A stretch of 64,000 bases of DNA from Apilactobacillus sp. (GTDB lineage Bacteria > Bacillota > Bacilli > Lactobacillales > Lactobacillaceae), in NCBI RefSeq assembly GCF_025290035.1, contig NZ_JAMBKT010000001.1, positions 181,139 to 245,138 on the forward strand, read 5' to 3'. Positions 54,133-62,206 of the stretch are shown in pieces; within the stretch, counting starts at the first letter, position 1; every line of letters starts with the position of its first letter. The notes below the pieces were generated by a model. That model saw only the letters and a list, made by a program, of their open reading frames with translations. It was not told the DNA's origin and searched no databases. The position numbers were made by a program, and so were the translations under genes.

Positions 54133-55173
54133 TTACTGATTATATTTATCATAATAATTTCTCAGTTTTTTTGATAACTCATTTCTAAATCCATCCACAA
54201 TACCAATCACTCTTGAATATGGCATCCTGGTAGGACCTAAAACAGCTATAACACCTTTACCATATGGTCCTACATCATAAGAACCAGTGATGATACTGTA
54301 ATCCTTCAACAACTCATTACTCAATTCCGGACCAATTTTAACTGATACAGAATTGTCAGAGCTCTTAATGAACTTGGATGCATCATCTTTATCATTAAGT
54401 AAAGAATAAATTGGCTTCAAATAACTGACGTCATTATTATCAGTAAAACTCAATAAGTTCAGTTCTCCGCCAATGTAAAATTGGTTAGTAGAAGCTTCAG
54501 CTAAAACATCGTCTAGTGTTTTAACTAAATTATCTGGATCACTAACATACTTAAGGATTTCTGGAACGATTTCCTCTTTTAGTTTGATAACCACTTCATC
54601 AAGTGGGTTTCCAGCTAATTTATCATTAATCATTCTCACAATTGCTTCCAATCTATCTCCGCTAATATCTCCAGAAATATGGAAAACTTGATTAACGACT
54701 TCCTCATTACTAGTAATCAAAATTGCCATTACTTGATGATTCCCTAGTGGAACAAGTCTAAAACTGCCCAAAATAGGAACTGTTTCTTGTTCCGGCTTCA
54801 AGGTTAACGCCGTATAATTCGTTAAGTTTGATAGTATGTCAGCAGATTGCTTAACGATTTCATCAATTTGCCTAAAGCTTCCTGATAACGAATTTTGAAT
54901 TAGCATCATATCGTTATTATCAATGGGATTAGGATTCAAAAGATTATCAACATAATAGCGATAACCTTCAATTGATGGAATTCTACCAGATGATGAATGG
55001 TTTTTAGTAATTAATCCAATCTCTTCTAAAAAAGCCATTTCATTTCTGACGGTCGCAGAACTAACATGAATTGGTAGTTGACTGGATAATGCCTTCGAAC
55101 CTACTGGAACTCCTGACTTAGTGTAATCATTAACGATTACTTTTAAAATCATTTTTTCTCTTTCAGTTAGCAT
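54133..55173 (-). CDS. hrcA: Heat-inducible transcription repressor HrcA
   Basis: Repressor that binds CIRCE. 346 residues. N-terminal winged helix with VPVGSKALS and SATVRNEMAFLEEIGLITKNHSSSGRIPS, then a GAF-like dimerisation domain and a C-terminal segment with GPTRMPYSRVIGIVDG. It heads the operon under CIRCE and is therefore autoregulated; folding of HrcA by chaperonin sets activity in known systems. GroEL is not in the window. Confidence 0.98.
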   Translation of the reverse strand: MLTEREKMILKVIVNDYTKSGVPVGSKALSSQLPIHVSSATVRNEMAFLEEIGLITKNHSSSGRIPSIEGYRYYVDNLLNPNPIDNNDMMLIQNSLSGSFRQIDEIVKQSADILSNLTNYTALTLKPEQETVPILGSFRLVPLGNHQVMAILITSNEEVVNQVFHISGDISGDRLEAIVRMINDKLAGNPLDEVVIKLKEEIVPEILKYVSDPDNLVKTLDDVLAEASTNQFYIGGELNLLSFTDNNDVSYLKPIYSLLNDKDDASKFIKSSDNSVSVKIGPELSNELLKDYSIITGSYDVGPYGKGVIAVLGPTRMPYSRVIGIVDGFRNELSKKLRNYYDKYNQ

Positions 55174-55193
55174 ACCAGATCACTCCTTATCGA

Positions 55194-55229
55194 TTAGCAC
55201 CTTTAGCAGTCAAATACTTTAAGTGCTAA
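55194..55229 (-). promoter_or_regulatory. CIRCE operator with an extra half-site
   Basis: On the minus strand TTAGCACTT-N9-GACTGCTAA (55203-55229) matches the CIRCE inverted repeat TTAGCACTC-N9-GAGTGCTAA with two mismatches. A third half-site, AGGTGCTAA (55194-55202), follows immediately in the same orientation as the second. It lies between the promoter and the hrcA start. Confidence 0.9.
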
Positions 55230-55240
55230 CCACAATTTAT

Positions 55241-55269
55241 AATATATCAGATACATCAAAATTGGTCAA
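55241..55269 (-). promoter_or_regulatory. Promoter of hrcA-grpE-dnaK-dnaJ
   Basis: TTGACC (55264-55269) and TATATT (55241-55246), spacer 17, directly upstream of CIRCE, so HrcA binding overlaps the start site region. Confidence 0.8.
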
Positions 55270-55281
55270 GAAAAACGGCCA

Positions 55282-56217
55282 CTACTTTTTAAAATATTCT
55301 CTCGTCATTTGTTCGTCGGATTTAAGCTGTTCTATCAGCTTTTCAACACCTTCAAATTTAACTTCGCCACGAAGACGATGTAACCAATCAATCTCTAAGA
55401 CTTCACCATAAATGTTGTCATTAAAGTCTAAAATGTTTATTTCAACTGTAATTGGATTTTTGTCTCCAAAAGTAACATTTCTTCCAATTGATGCCATTCC
55501 GTGATGTTTTTCATCACCAATCCAAACATCAACAATATAAACACCAATTATGGGCAACCATTGTAATTCATCATGGTCGATGTTAGCTGTTGGATAACCT
55601 AATTCTCTCCCCCTGGCGAATCCATGGACAACGGTTCCGTTGGTTCTAAAAGGTCTTCCCAGTAGCATATTAACAGTATCAATGTGTCCTTGATCTAAAT
55701 TTCTTCTGATTCTAGTGGAACTAATTTTAGCCAGATGGTAATCTGCTAGGTCAACTGATACGACATCGAATCTTCCAGATGAGTACTTAGGTAATAGGTC
55801 CATTGTTGCGTCTTTAGCACCATATGTATGGTCTGTTCCTGCAACAACTGTGTCAACGTTAAATCTAATTAGATAATTATCAACGAATTCTTGTGGTGAT
55901 TGGTTTTGAAAGTTAAAACTATAGTTCACTTCAAAAACAATATCAACGCCTAACTTTTCTAACTCTTTAAATTTATTTTTTTGTAGAATGATGTCTCTTT
56001 TATCATGTGGTGATAATTGATCATATACAACTGCTGGTTTATGGTCATATGTCAGAACCCCTAAGGGCATCCCCTTTTCATCAGCAATTGTTTTAGCTTG
56101 ATTTATTACCTTTTGGTGTCCCTTATGAATACCATCAAAGTATCCCATTGCTAGTATGATTTTTTCTTTTTGTTCAAATGATGCTTTTATCGGGTGATGT
56201 ATATTGATAATTTTCAT
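55282..56217 (-). CDS. ribF: Bifunctional riboflavin kinase/FAD synthetase
   Basis: Converts riboflavin to FMN and FAD. 311 residues. The N-terminal FAD synthetase (nucleotidyltransferase) domain has GYFDGIHKGHQKVI and the ISSTRIRRNLDQG motif; the C-terminal riboflavin kinase domain has GRELGYPTANID and IGVYIVDV, with the Glu-containing NPITVEINILDF. Follows truB by 18 bases, the conserved truB-ribF pair. AGAAGG precedes the ATG. Confidence 0.97.
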   Translation of the reverse strand: MKIINIHHPIKASFEQKEKIILAMGYFDGIHKGHQKVINQAKTIADEKGMPLGVLTYDHKPAVVYDQLSPHDKRDIILQKNKFKELEKLGVDIVFEVNYSFNFQNQSPQEFVDNYLIRFNVDTVVAGTDHTYGAKDATMDLLPKYSSGRFDVVSVDLADYHLAKISSTRIRRNLDQGHIDTVNMLLGRPFRTNGTVVHGFARGRELGYPTANIDHDELQWLPIIGVYIVDVWIGDEKHHGMASIGRNVTFGDKNPITVEINILDFNDNIYGEVLEIDWLHRLRGEVKFEGVEKLIEQLKSDEQMTREYFKK

Positions 56218-56235
56218 ATTTTAAACCTTCTAAAC

Positions 56236-57147
56236 TTATTGATTACTAAACATTTTTTCAGGCTTATATACCTGTTTGTTTTCGTCATAATAATAAATAG
56301 CCTTAACGGCATGTTTATAAGTTAACACACATTTATCATCTTTTGTATCAATAACATTCAGTGATAAAAAGCCCCCATTTTTAACGGTTTCCCATTGTGT
56401 ATCATTTAATTCCAAATGTTTAAAATCAGATAAAGCAGAATCAATTGATTTCACAATTTCATCAATTTTATCATTTTCTACGGCAGCTCTAATATCGTCC
56501 AGTTTGAAAGTCTCATCGATATTGAAGCCACCGCTTTTAATTCTAGTTAAACTAGACATTACGGCAGGCATGTTTATTTTCTTACCAAAATCAACGGCTA
56601 ATGTTCTTACATATGTTCCTTTTCCACAGCCAACTTCAAAGAAAATAGTTTGTTGCTTTTTTTCTTCGTCATATACGCTTGCTTTAGTTTGTTTAAAGTA
56701 GTGAATTTGAACATGTCTCTCTGGTCGTTCAACCGTTTCACCATTTCTTGCGTATTCATAAAGTCTTTTCCCGTTCACTTTAACGGCTGAATACATTGGC
56801 GGAATTTGTATTAAGTCTTCTGATACGAAACTTTTCAACAATTCATCAATCTGATCATTGGATAACGGTTTTTCAACATCTTTAGTGCTAACCACTTCGC
56901 CATCTAAGTCTTCTGTAGTGGTATCAAATCCTAAAGTAATACTGCCTTGATATATTTTTCCAGAATTCATTAAGTAATCAACTAATTTAGTTGCTTTTCC
57001 CAAACAAATGGGTAAGACTCCTTCAACATTAGGATCTAAGGTCCCACTATGACCAATTCTTTTCATTTTAAGAATGCCACGTAATTGACTAACACATGCA
57101 AAACTAGTCATTCCTTTTTCTTTATATAATGGGATAATTCCATCCAT
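56236..57147 (-). CDS. truB: tRNA pseudouridine(55) synthase TruB
   Basis: Makes pseudouridine 55 in the T-loop of tRNAs. 303 residues. Motif I KEKGMTSF, catalytic motif II RIGHSGTLDPNVEGVLP with the catalytic Asp, then KIYQGSITLG, VKVNGKRLYEYAR and the FEVGCGKGTYVRTLAVD block. A C-terminal PUA-like region follows. It is separated from rbfA by a terminator. AAGGAG precedes the ATG. Confidence 0.97.
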   Translation of the reverse strand: MDGIIPLYKEKGMTSFACVSQLRGILKMKRIGHSGTLDPNVEGVLPICLGKATKLVDYLMNSGKIYQGSITLGFDTTTEDLDGEVVSTKDVEKPLSNDQIDELLKSFVSEDLIQIPPMYSAVKVNGKRLYEYARNGETVERPERHVQIHYFKQTKASVYDEEKKQQTIFFEVGCGKGTYVRTLAVDFGKKINMPAVMSSLTRIKSGGFNIDETFKLDDIRAAVENDKIDEIVKSIDSALSDFKHLELNDTQWETVKNGGFLSLNVIDTKDDKCVLTYKHAVKAIYYYDENKQVYKPEKMFSNQ

Positions 57148-57215
57148 AATTATTCGCTCCTTGATTACTATTTAACGTAAATTATAGCATAATTGAACAC
57201 TTTATTTTTCCATCA

Positions 57216-57247
57216 AAAAAAGCCTGCAAACAATTGCAGGCCTTTTT
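57216..57247 (-). terminator. Terminator of the nusA-infB-rbfA operon
   Basis: AAGGCCTGCAA paired around a short loop with its near-complement, followed by seven T on the minus strand, after the rbfA stop. Confidence 0.92.
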
Positions 57248-57254
57248 ATTATTT

Positions 57255-57602
57255 TTATTGTTTCTTTAGTTGATTGATTAATTGATCAATCTTACTTCCA
57301 TATTGAATGGAGCTATCTAATTTGAAAACTAATTCAGGAGTACGATAAATACTCAAGCGAGAACCAAGTTCACCTCTAATTAAAGATGTAGCTTTATCTA
57401 GTCCTTTTTGAGTAACTTCTTCTTCATCACCATTATCTGATAATGTGCTGTAATAGATGGTTGCTTGTTGTAAATCACCAGTAACATCTACCCCAGTAAT
57501 AGTTACCCCTTGAACACGTGGATCTCTAACTCGTTTTAGTAAAATATCATTTACTTCTTTTTGAATTTCTTGTTCAAGTCTTCCAACTCTGTATTGAGCC
57601 AT
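57255..57602 (-). CDS. rbfA: 30S ribosome-binding factor RbfA
   Basis: Cold-adaptation factor needed for late 30S assembly. 115 residues from the ATG at 57602 (MAQYRVGRLEQEIQKEV). KH-like fold with the signature RDPRVQGVTITGVDVTGDLQQATIYYS and the tail IYRTPELVFKLDSSIQYGS. An ATG two codons earlier (57608) is only three bases from GGAG; the 57602 ATG has nine. Follows infB. Confidence 0.96.
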   Translation of the reverse strand: MAQYRVGRLEQEIQKEVNDILLKRVRDPRVQGVTITGVDVTGDLQQATIYYSTLSDNGDEEEVTQKGLDKATSLIRGELGSRLSIYRTPELVFKLDSSIQYGSKIDQLINQLKKQ

Positions 57603-57616
57603 ATTCATTCACTCCT

Positions 57617-59878
57617 TTACTTAGCAGGAACTTCCTTCATTTCGTATGCTTCTACAACGTCTCCTTCTTTAAGATCATTGTAGTTTTCAATTGTAAATCC
57701 ACATTCGAAACCTTGTTTAACTTCTTTAGCATCATCCTTGAAACGCTTCAAACTATTAAGTTCACCGTTGTAGATAACAACGTTATCACGAATCAATCTA
57801 ATCTTACTATCACGTTTGATTACACCACTGGTAACCATTCCACCGGCAATAGTACCAACTTTAGAAGCTTTGTATAGTTGTCTAATTTCAACTTCACCAG
57901 TAATGTGTTCTTCAAACTTAGGAGCAAGCATACCCTTCATTGCTGATTCAACTTCGTCAATTGCATCATAGATAACTTGATGTAAACGAATATCAACATT
58001 ATCAGTTTCAGCTTGTGCCTTTGCTTGTGGAGTTGCACGAACGTTAAATCCAACGATAATCGCATTACTTGCCTGAGCTAACGCAATATCACTTTCATTA
58101 ATCGCACCAACAGAACTGTGAACGATGTTAACTCTAACGCCTTCAACATCAATCTTTTGTAAACTTGATGCTAAAGCTTCAACTGAACCTTGAACATCAG
58201 CTTTAATGATAACTTCTACTTCTTTCATTTCTCCTTCTTTTAGAGATTCGAATAAGTTATCTAGAGTAACACTATTGTTCTTCTTACGTTCTTCCATTTG
58301 AGCTTCTTTAGCTCTTTCTTCACCGGCAGCACGAGCTGTTTTTTCATCATCAAAGACAACAAAACGGTCTCCGGCTTCAGGAACATCATTTAAACCAGTA
58401 ATTTCAATTGGTGTAGATGGAGTTGCAACTTCAAGGTCTTCACCTAATTCATTAGTCATAGTTCTAACTCTACCGAAAGTGTCACCAACAACAATTGGAT
58501 CACCAACGTGCATTGTTCCTTGTTGAACTAATAAAGTAGCAACTGGTCCACGACCACGGTCAAGTCTAGCTTCAATTACAGAACCTGCAGCATGTTGCTT
58601 AGGGTTAGCCTTTAGTTCCATAACGTCTGATTCTAGAAGAATCATATCTAGTAATTCGTCCACGTTAGTTCCCATCTTAGCAGATAGTTGAACGAAGATA
58701 GTGTCACCACCCCAGTCTTCTGGGATAAGTTCATAACTAGCTAATTGTTCAATAACATGGTTAGGGTTAGCACCCGGTTTATCAATCTTGTTAATTGCAA
58801 CAATAATTGGTGTCTTGGCAGCCTTAGCATGATCGATAGCTTCGATTGTTTGTGGCATAACACCATCATCAGCAGCAACAACTAAAATGGTAATATCAGT
58901 GATATCAGCACCACGAGCACGCATTGCAGTAAATGCAGCATGTCCTGGTGTATCTAAGAATGTAATAGTTTTACCATTTCTCTTTAATTGGTAGGCACCA
59001 ATAGCTTGTGTAATTCCACCAGCTTCACCAGCTGTGATGTGTGAGTTTCTCAAGTAATCAAGCAACGTAGTCTTACCATGGTCAACGTGACCCATGATAG
59101 TAACTACTGGTGCACGATCTTCTAAGTAATCAGTATTTTCTGCTTCTTCATCAAAAATTTTATCGATATCAGAAACGTTAACTTCAACTTTTTCTTCAGC
59201 TTTCATACCGTAGTCTTCAGCTAATAGTTCAATTGTATCCTTATCTAGAGATACATTTTGGTTAACCATAATTCCTAATAGGAATAATTTCTTAACAATT
59301 TCAGCAGGTTCTCTATGAATAAGCTTTCCAATTTCTTGAGCATTCATACCAACACTGTAAACTAAAGTTTCTGGTAATGGACGTTCTTTTCTTTCTGGAG
59401 CTTTCTTATTCTTGTTGTTTTGTCTAATACGTTGGTTCTTAGTGTACATCCCTGCAAACTTGTTGTTTCCACGGTTGTTCTTCTTATTAAACTTCTTCTT
59501 ATTCTTCTTACCTTTTTTAAAGTCGGAAGATGAATTATTGTTTGTGTTGTTTGTGTTACTAGTGTTTCTTGTACTATTTGTATTGTTATTGTTCATAGAT
59601 TGTCTTGCCTTATCATTATTATTTTGATTTAAAGTCTTACGTGGCTTTTCGGCAGGTTTCTTAGAATTATTGTTAGCATGTTTAGTGTTTGTGGCTTTGT
59701 CACTCTTAGCCGGCTTATTTTTTGAAGCAAAATGATCACGAATAGCTTTTTCTTCATCCGCTGTTAATCCGGACATATGATTTTTAACATCATATCCCTT
59801 CTTTTTTGCTTCATCAATTATTGTCTTACTAGCTACATTTATCTCTTTAGATAATTCGTAAATTCTTTTCTTACCCAT
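57617..59878 (-). CDS. infB: Translation initiation factor IF-2
   Basis: GTPase recruiting fMet-tRNA to the 30S subunit. 753 residues. N-terminal IF2N motif ([20 protein letters not shown]), then an unusually Asn-rich low-complexity linker (about 65-125), a second IF2N-like segment, GTPase G1 [12 protein letters not shown]3 DTPGHAAF, G4 NKIDKP, domain II, III, and C-terminal fMet-tRNA-binding domain. The linker makes the N-terminus shorter than in Bacillus-type long IF-2 with little sequence similarity. Lies between ylxQ and rbfA. Confidence 0.98.
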   Translation of the reverse strand: MGKKRIYELSKEINVASKTIIDEAKKKGYDVKNHMSGLTADEEKAIRDHFASKNKPAKSDKATNTKHANNNSKKPAEKPRKTLNQNNNDKARQSMNNNNTNSTRNTSNTNNTNNNSSSDFKKGKKNKKKFNKKNNRGNNKFAGMYTKNQRIRQNNKNKKAPERKERPLPETLVYSVGMNAQEIGKLIHREPAEIVKKLFLLGIMVNQNVSLDKDTIELLAEDYGMKAEEKVEVNVSDIDKIFDEEAENTDYLEDRAPVVTIMGHVDHGKTTLLDYLRNSHITAGEAGGITQAIGAYQLKRNGKTITFLDTPGHAAFTAMRARGADITDITILVVAADDGVMPQTIEAIDHAKAAKTPIIVAINKIDKPGANPNHVIEQLASYELIPEDWGGDTIFVQLSAKMGTNVDELLDMILLESDVMELKANPKQHAAGSVIEARLDRGRGPVATLLVQQGTMHVGDPIVVGDTFGRVRTMTNELGEDLEVATPSTPIEITGLNDVPEAGDRFVVFDDEKTARAAGEERAKEAQMEERKKNNSVTLDNLFESLKEGEMKEVEVIIKADVQGSVEALASSLQKIDVEGVRVNIVHSSVGAINESDIALAQASNAIIVGFNVRATPQAKAQAETDNVDIRLHQVIYDAIDEVESAMKGMLAPKFEEHITGEVEIRQLYKASKVGTIAGGMVTSGVIKRDSKIRLIRDNVVIYNGELNSLKRFKDDAKEVKQGFECGFTIENYNDLKEGDVVEAYEMKEVPAK

Positions 59879-59882
59879 ACCA

Positions 59883-60200
59883 TCACGTTCCTTTACAATT
59901 ATTTGTCATTTCCTTCAAACGTTTGGCAAATCCATTATCCGCAATTCCGATTATGGTTCGAGGAATTCCAATTGCATCGCTTATGTCTACCTTAGTAAAC
60001 ATTTGATTGGTTGGAATGTTATATGAATTAGCCTTATCTGTAAATTTCTTCAAGCTGGCTTTTCCAGAGTCAGTAGCGATAATCAGAAATTTAATTTTAT
60101 TCTTTTTTATTGCGTTAAGCAATATGTCTTCACCAGTGGTAATCTTACCAGCACGTTTTGCGATACCAATAAAGTTTAAAATTTGCTCTTTATTTGTCAT
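59883..60200 (-). CDS. ylxQ: L7Ae-family ribosome-associated protein YlxQ
   Basis: About 105 residues from the ATG at 60200. It has the L7Ae/L30e/S12e/Gadd45 fold: [42 protein letters not shown] and [13 protein letters not shown]. Binds kink-turn RNA in known relatives; its role in Firmicutes is not established. A longer frame from 60245 lies wholly inside the end of ylxR; the 60200 ATG (overlap of 11 bases with ylxR) is more economical. In the nusA-ylxR-ylxQ-infB operon. Confidence 0.93.
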   Translation of the reverse strand: MTNKEQILNFIGIAKRAGKITTGEDILLNAIKKNKIKFLIIATDSGKASLKKFTDKANSYNIPTNQMFTKVDISDAIGIPRTIIGIADNGFAKRLKEMTNNCKGT

Positions 60201-60489
60201 TTTCAAAAAGTTCTTTTCTGGCTTGTTTATGATCAACGTATGCAATTAATTCATCGTAAAAGTCATCGCTTAGATTAACTGAGAAAACTTCGTTTAGTTT
60301 CTTAGAAGCCTTAGCCTTTTCAGCTACTTTTACATCAATTGATACATATGCTCCTCTACCTGATTTTTTACCAGTTTCATCAATAGAAACGTTATCTTCT
60401 TTATCTTTAACGATTCTAACTAAATCTTTTTTGGGAGCCATTTCACCGGTGACAACATCTTTTCTCATTGGAATTTTTCTTGTTCTCAT
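60190..60489 (-). CDS. ylxR: YlxR / RnpM, DUF448 family
   Basis: A 99-residue protein with the conserved RKIPMRKDVVTGEMAPKKDL start and GRGAYV motif. In Bacillus the family member RnpM binds RNase P RNA and modulates its activity. The two usual cysteines of some members are absent. It lies 27 bases after nusA, overlaps ylxQ, and is a fixed member of the operon. AAGGAG precedes the ATG at a slightly long distance. Confidence 0.94.
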   Translation of the reverse strand: MRTRKIPMRKDVVTGEMAPKKDLVRIVKDKEDNVSIDETGKKSGRGAYVSIDVKVAEKAKASKKLNEVFSVNLSDDFYDELIAYVDHKQARKELFENDK

Positions 60490-60515
60490 TGAACCATCAC
60501 TCCTTAAGCTGATAA

Positions 60516-61601
60516 TTAGTCGTTATCAATTCCTTCATCATCATCTGTAGCATATTCTTCTACACCATCTGCTTCAGATTCTGATTTAATATCAATCTTG
60601 TATCCAGTTAACTTAGCAGCTAATCTAGCGTTTTGACCACGTTTACCAATGGCTAATGATAATTGATAATCTGGAACAATTACTGTACATGCTCTTTCAT
60701 TTTCTTCATCAAAAATAACGTCAACTACTTCAGATGGATTTAATGAGTTAGCAATGAATTCGGCAGGATCTTCTGTCCATTGAACGATGTCCATGTTTTC
60801 TCCGCCAAGTTCATTAACGATTGTTTGTACACGTTGACCTCTTGGACCAACAGTAGTTCCAACTGGATCGATATCTTCACTGTTTGATCTAACAGCTACT
60901 TTAGCACGATCTCCAGCTTCTCTGGCAATTGAAACAATTTCAACAGTGCCATCATAAATTTCAGGAACTTCTTCTTCAAATAATCGTTTTAGTAAACCAG
61001 GTGCTGTTCTACTAACAAAGATTTGTGGCCCTTTGGTAGCATCTTCAACACGGTTAACATAGACCTTAATTCTATCTTGTGGTCTGTATTGTTCGTTTGG
61101 CATTTGATCATTCTTTGGCATTACAGCTTCAACCTTGCCTAAGTCAACATATACAAATCGATCATCTTGGCGTTCAATTTCACCAGTGATTAATTCATCT
61201 TGGTACTTACTGTATTTGTTATAAACAATAGTTCTTTCTGCTTCACGAACTCTTTGCATAATAACTTGCTTAGCAGTTTGAGCAGCAATTCTACCAAAAT
61301 TCTTAGGTGTAACTTCAAACTTGATTTCATCGCCTAATTCATAACCACGGTTTAATTGTAGTGCATCTGCAATGCTGCATTCTAGACGTGGGTCAACTAC
61401 TTCTTCAACGACTGTCTTTACAGCATATACGTGAATGTTACCCTTCTTTTCATCAAAAACTACTTCCACGTTTTGTGCTTGGTTGTAGTTTCGTTTGTAA
61501 GCTGACATTAATGCAGCTTCTAGGGCATCAATAACAGTTCCCTTAGAAATTCCCTTATCATTTTCTAGGGCATCTAATGCGCCTAAAAGTTCTTTACTCA
61601 T
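60516..61601 (-). CDS. nusA: Transcription termination/antitermination protein NusA
   Basis: RNA polymerase-binding factor affecting pausing, termination and antitermination. 361 residues, short Firmicute form: N-terminal RNAP-binding domain (ALEAALMSAYKRNYNQ), S1 domain (ITGEIERQDDRFVYVDLGKVEAVMP), two KH domains (DPVGTTVGPRGQRVQTIV and VIVPDYQLSLAIGKRGQNARLAAKLTG), and an acidic tail of about 25 residues. Starts 17 bases after rimP; the pair is conserved. AAGGGAG precedes the ATG. Confidence 0.98.
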   Translation of the reverse strand: MSKELLGALDALENDKGISKGTVIDALEAALMSAYKRNYNQAQNVEVVFDEKKGNIHVYAVKTVVEEVVDPRLECSIADALQLNRGYELGDEIKFEVTPKNFGRIAAQTAKQVIMQRVREAERTIVYNKYSKYQDELITGEIERQDDRFVYVDLGKVEAVMPKNDQMPNEQYRPQDRIKVYVNRVEDATKGPQIFVSRTAPGLLKRLFEEEVPEIYDGTVEIVSIAREAGDRAKVAVRSNSEDIDPVGTTVGPRGQRVQTIVNELGGENMDIVQWTEDPAEFIANSLNPSEVVDVIFDEENERACTVIVPDYQLSLAIGKRGQNARLAAKLTGYKIDIKSESEADGVEEYATDDDEGIDND

Positions 61602-61618
61602 TTTAATATCTCCCTTAG

Positions 61619-62092
61619 CTAAAATTTAATTGCTAGTCTTGCTTTGGCAATAGATTTTCTTGGTATATTTAAATCTTTAATTCGACCCTTTAAATTAACA
61701 GTCAAAATAAGTTCTTCATCACTTAACTCTTTCAATGTACCTTCGTATACTTTTTCACCATTGATAGGTGCATAAAGTGATACATGAATGTATTCACCAA
61801 CTGCGTTTTCATAATCTTGAGGTTTCTTAAGAGGTCTTTCAGCTCCAGGTGATGATACTTCTAAAAAGTATGCTTGTGGAATTGGATCCGGTTCAATGGT
61901 ATCTAGTTTTTCACTTAATTCATCTGATACCAAGGCACAGTCTTCAATGTTAATACCACCATCTTTATCAACATAAACTCTTAAATACCAACTCTTACCT
62001 TCATGTACGAATTCGATGTCATATAAATAAAAACCATGACTATCTAGAATTGGTGTTACTAATTCTTTTACTGTTTGTGTAACTTCGCTCAA
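61619..62092 (-). CDS. rimP: Ribosome maturation factor RimP
   Basis: Needed for 30S assembly. 157 residues if started at TTG 62092, which has a perfect AGGAGG seven bases upstream. Starting the frame further up, at TTG 62116, would place that Shine-Dalgarno inside the gene, so 62092 is chosen. Family blocks: [25 protein letters not shown] region, [33 protein letters not shown], ending in the SH3-like domain ([16 protein letters not shown]). First gene after the polC terminator; leads the nusA-infB operon. Confidence 0.93.
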   Translation of the reverse strand: MSEVTQTVKELVTPILDSHGFYLYDIEFVHEGKSWYLRVYVDKDGGINIEDCALVSDELSEKLDTIEPDPIPQAYFLEVSSPGAERPLKKPQDYENAVGEYIHVSLYAPINGEKVYEGTLKELSDEELILTVNLKGRIKDLNIPRKSIAKARLAIKF

Positions 62093-62118
62093 TGATACGC
62101 CTCCTAAAAAATCCAATA

Positions 62119-62147
62119 AAAAGAGCGAGCATTTCTGCTCACTCCTT
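62119..62147 (-). terminator. Terminator of polC
   Basis: GAGTGAGCA and TGCTCGCTC with one G-T pair around a GAAA tetraloop, then five T on the minus strand, about 60 bases after the polC stop and before rimP. Confidence 0.93.
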
Positions 62148-62206
62148 TCTTCTCAGATATAAACTATCGTTATTTTACCATGGATAGTTATTTTAATCAA
62201 TACATA

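Noticed and set aside
55255..55275. A possible CtsR site near the hrcA promoter (GGTCAA)
   Set aside because: Only a single half-site is present and it coincides with the -35 element; no second heptad at the three-base spacing.
59540..59600. A possible simple-sequence repeat or CRISPR-like pattern in infB
   Set aside because: The repetition follows Asn/Thr codons and is irregular; there are no spacers or conserved repeat units.
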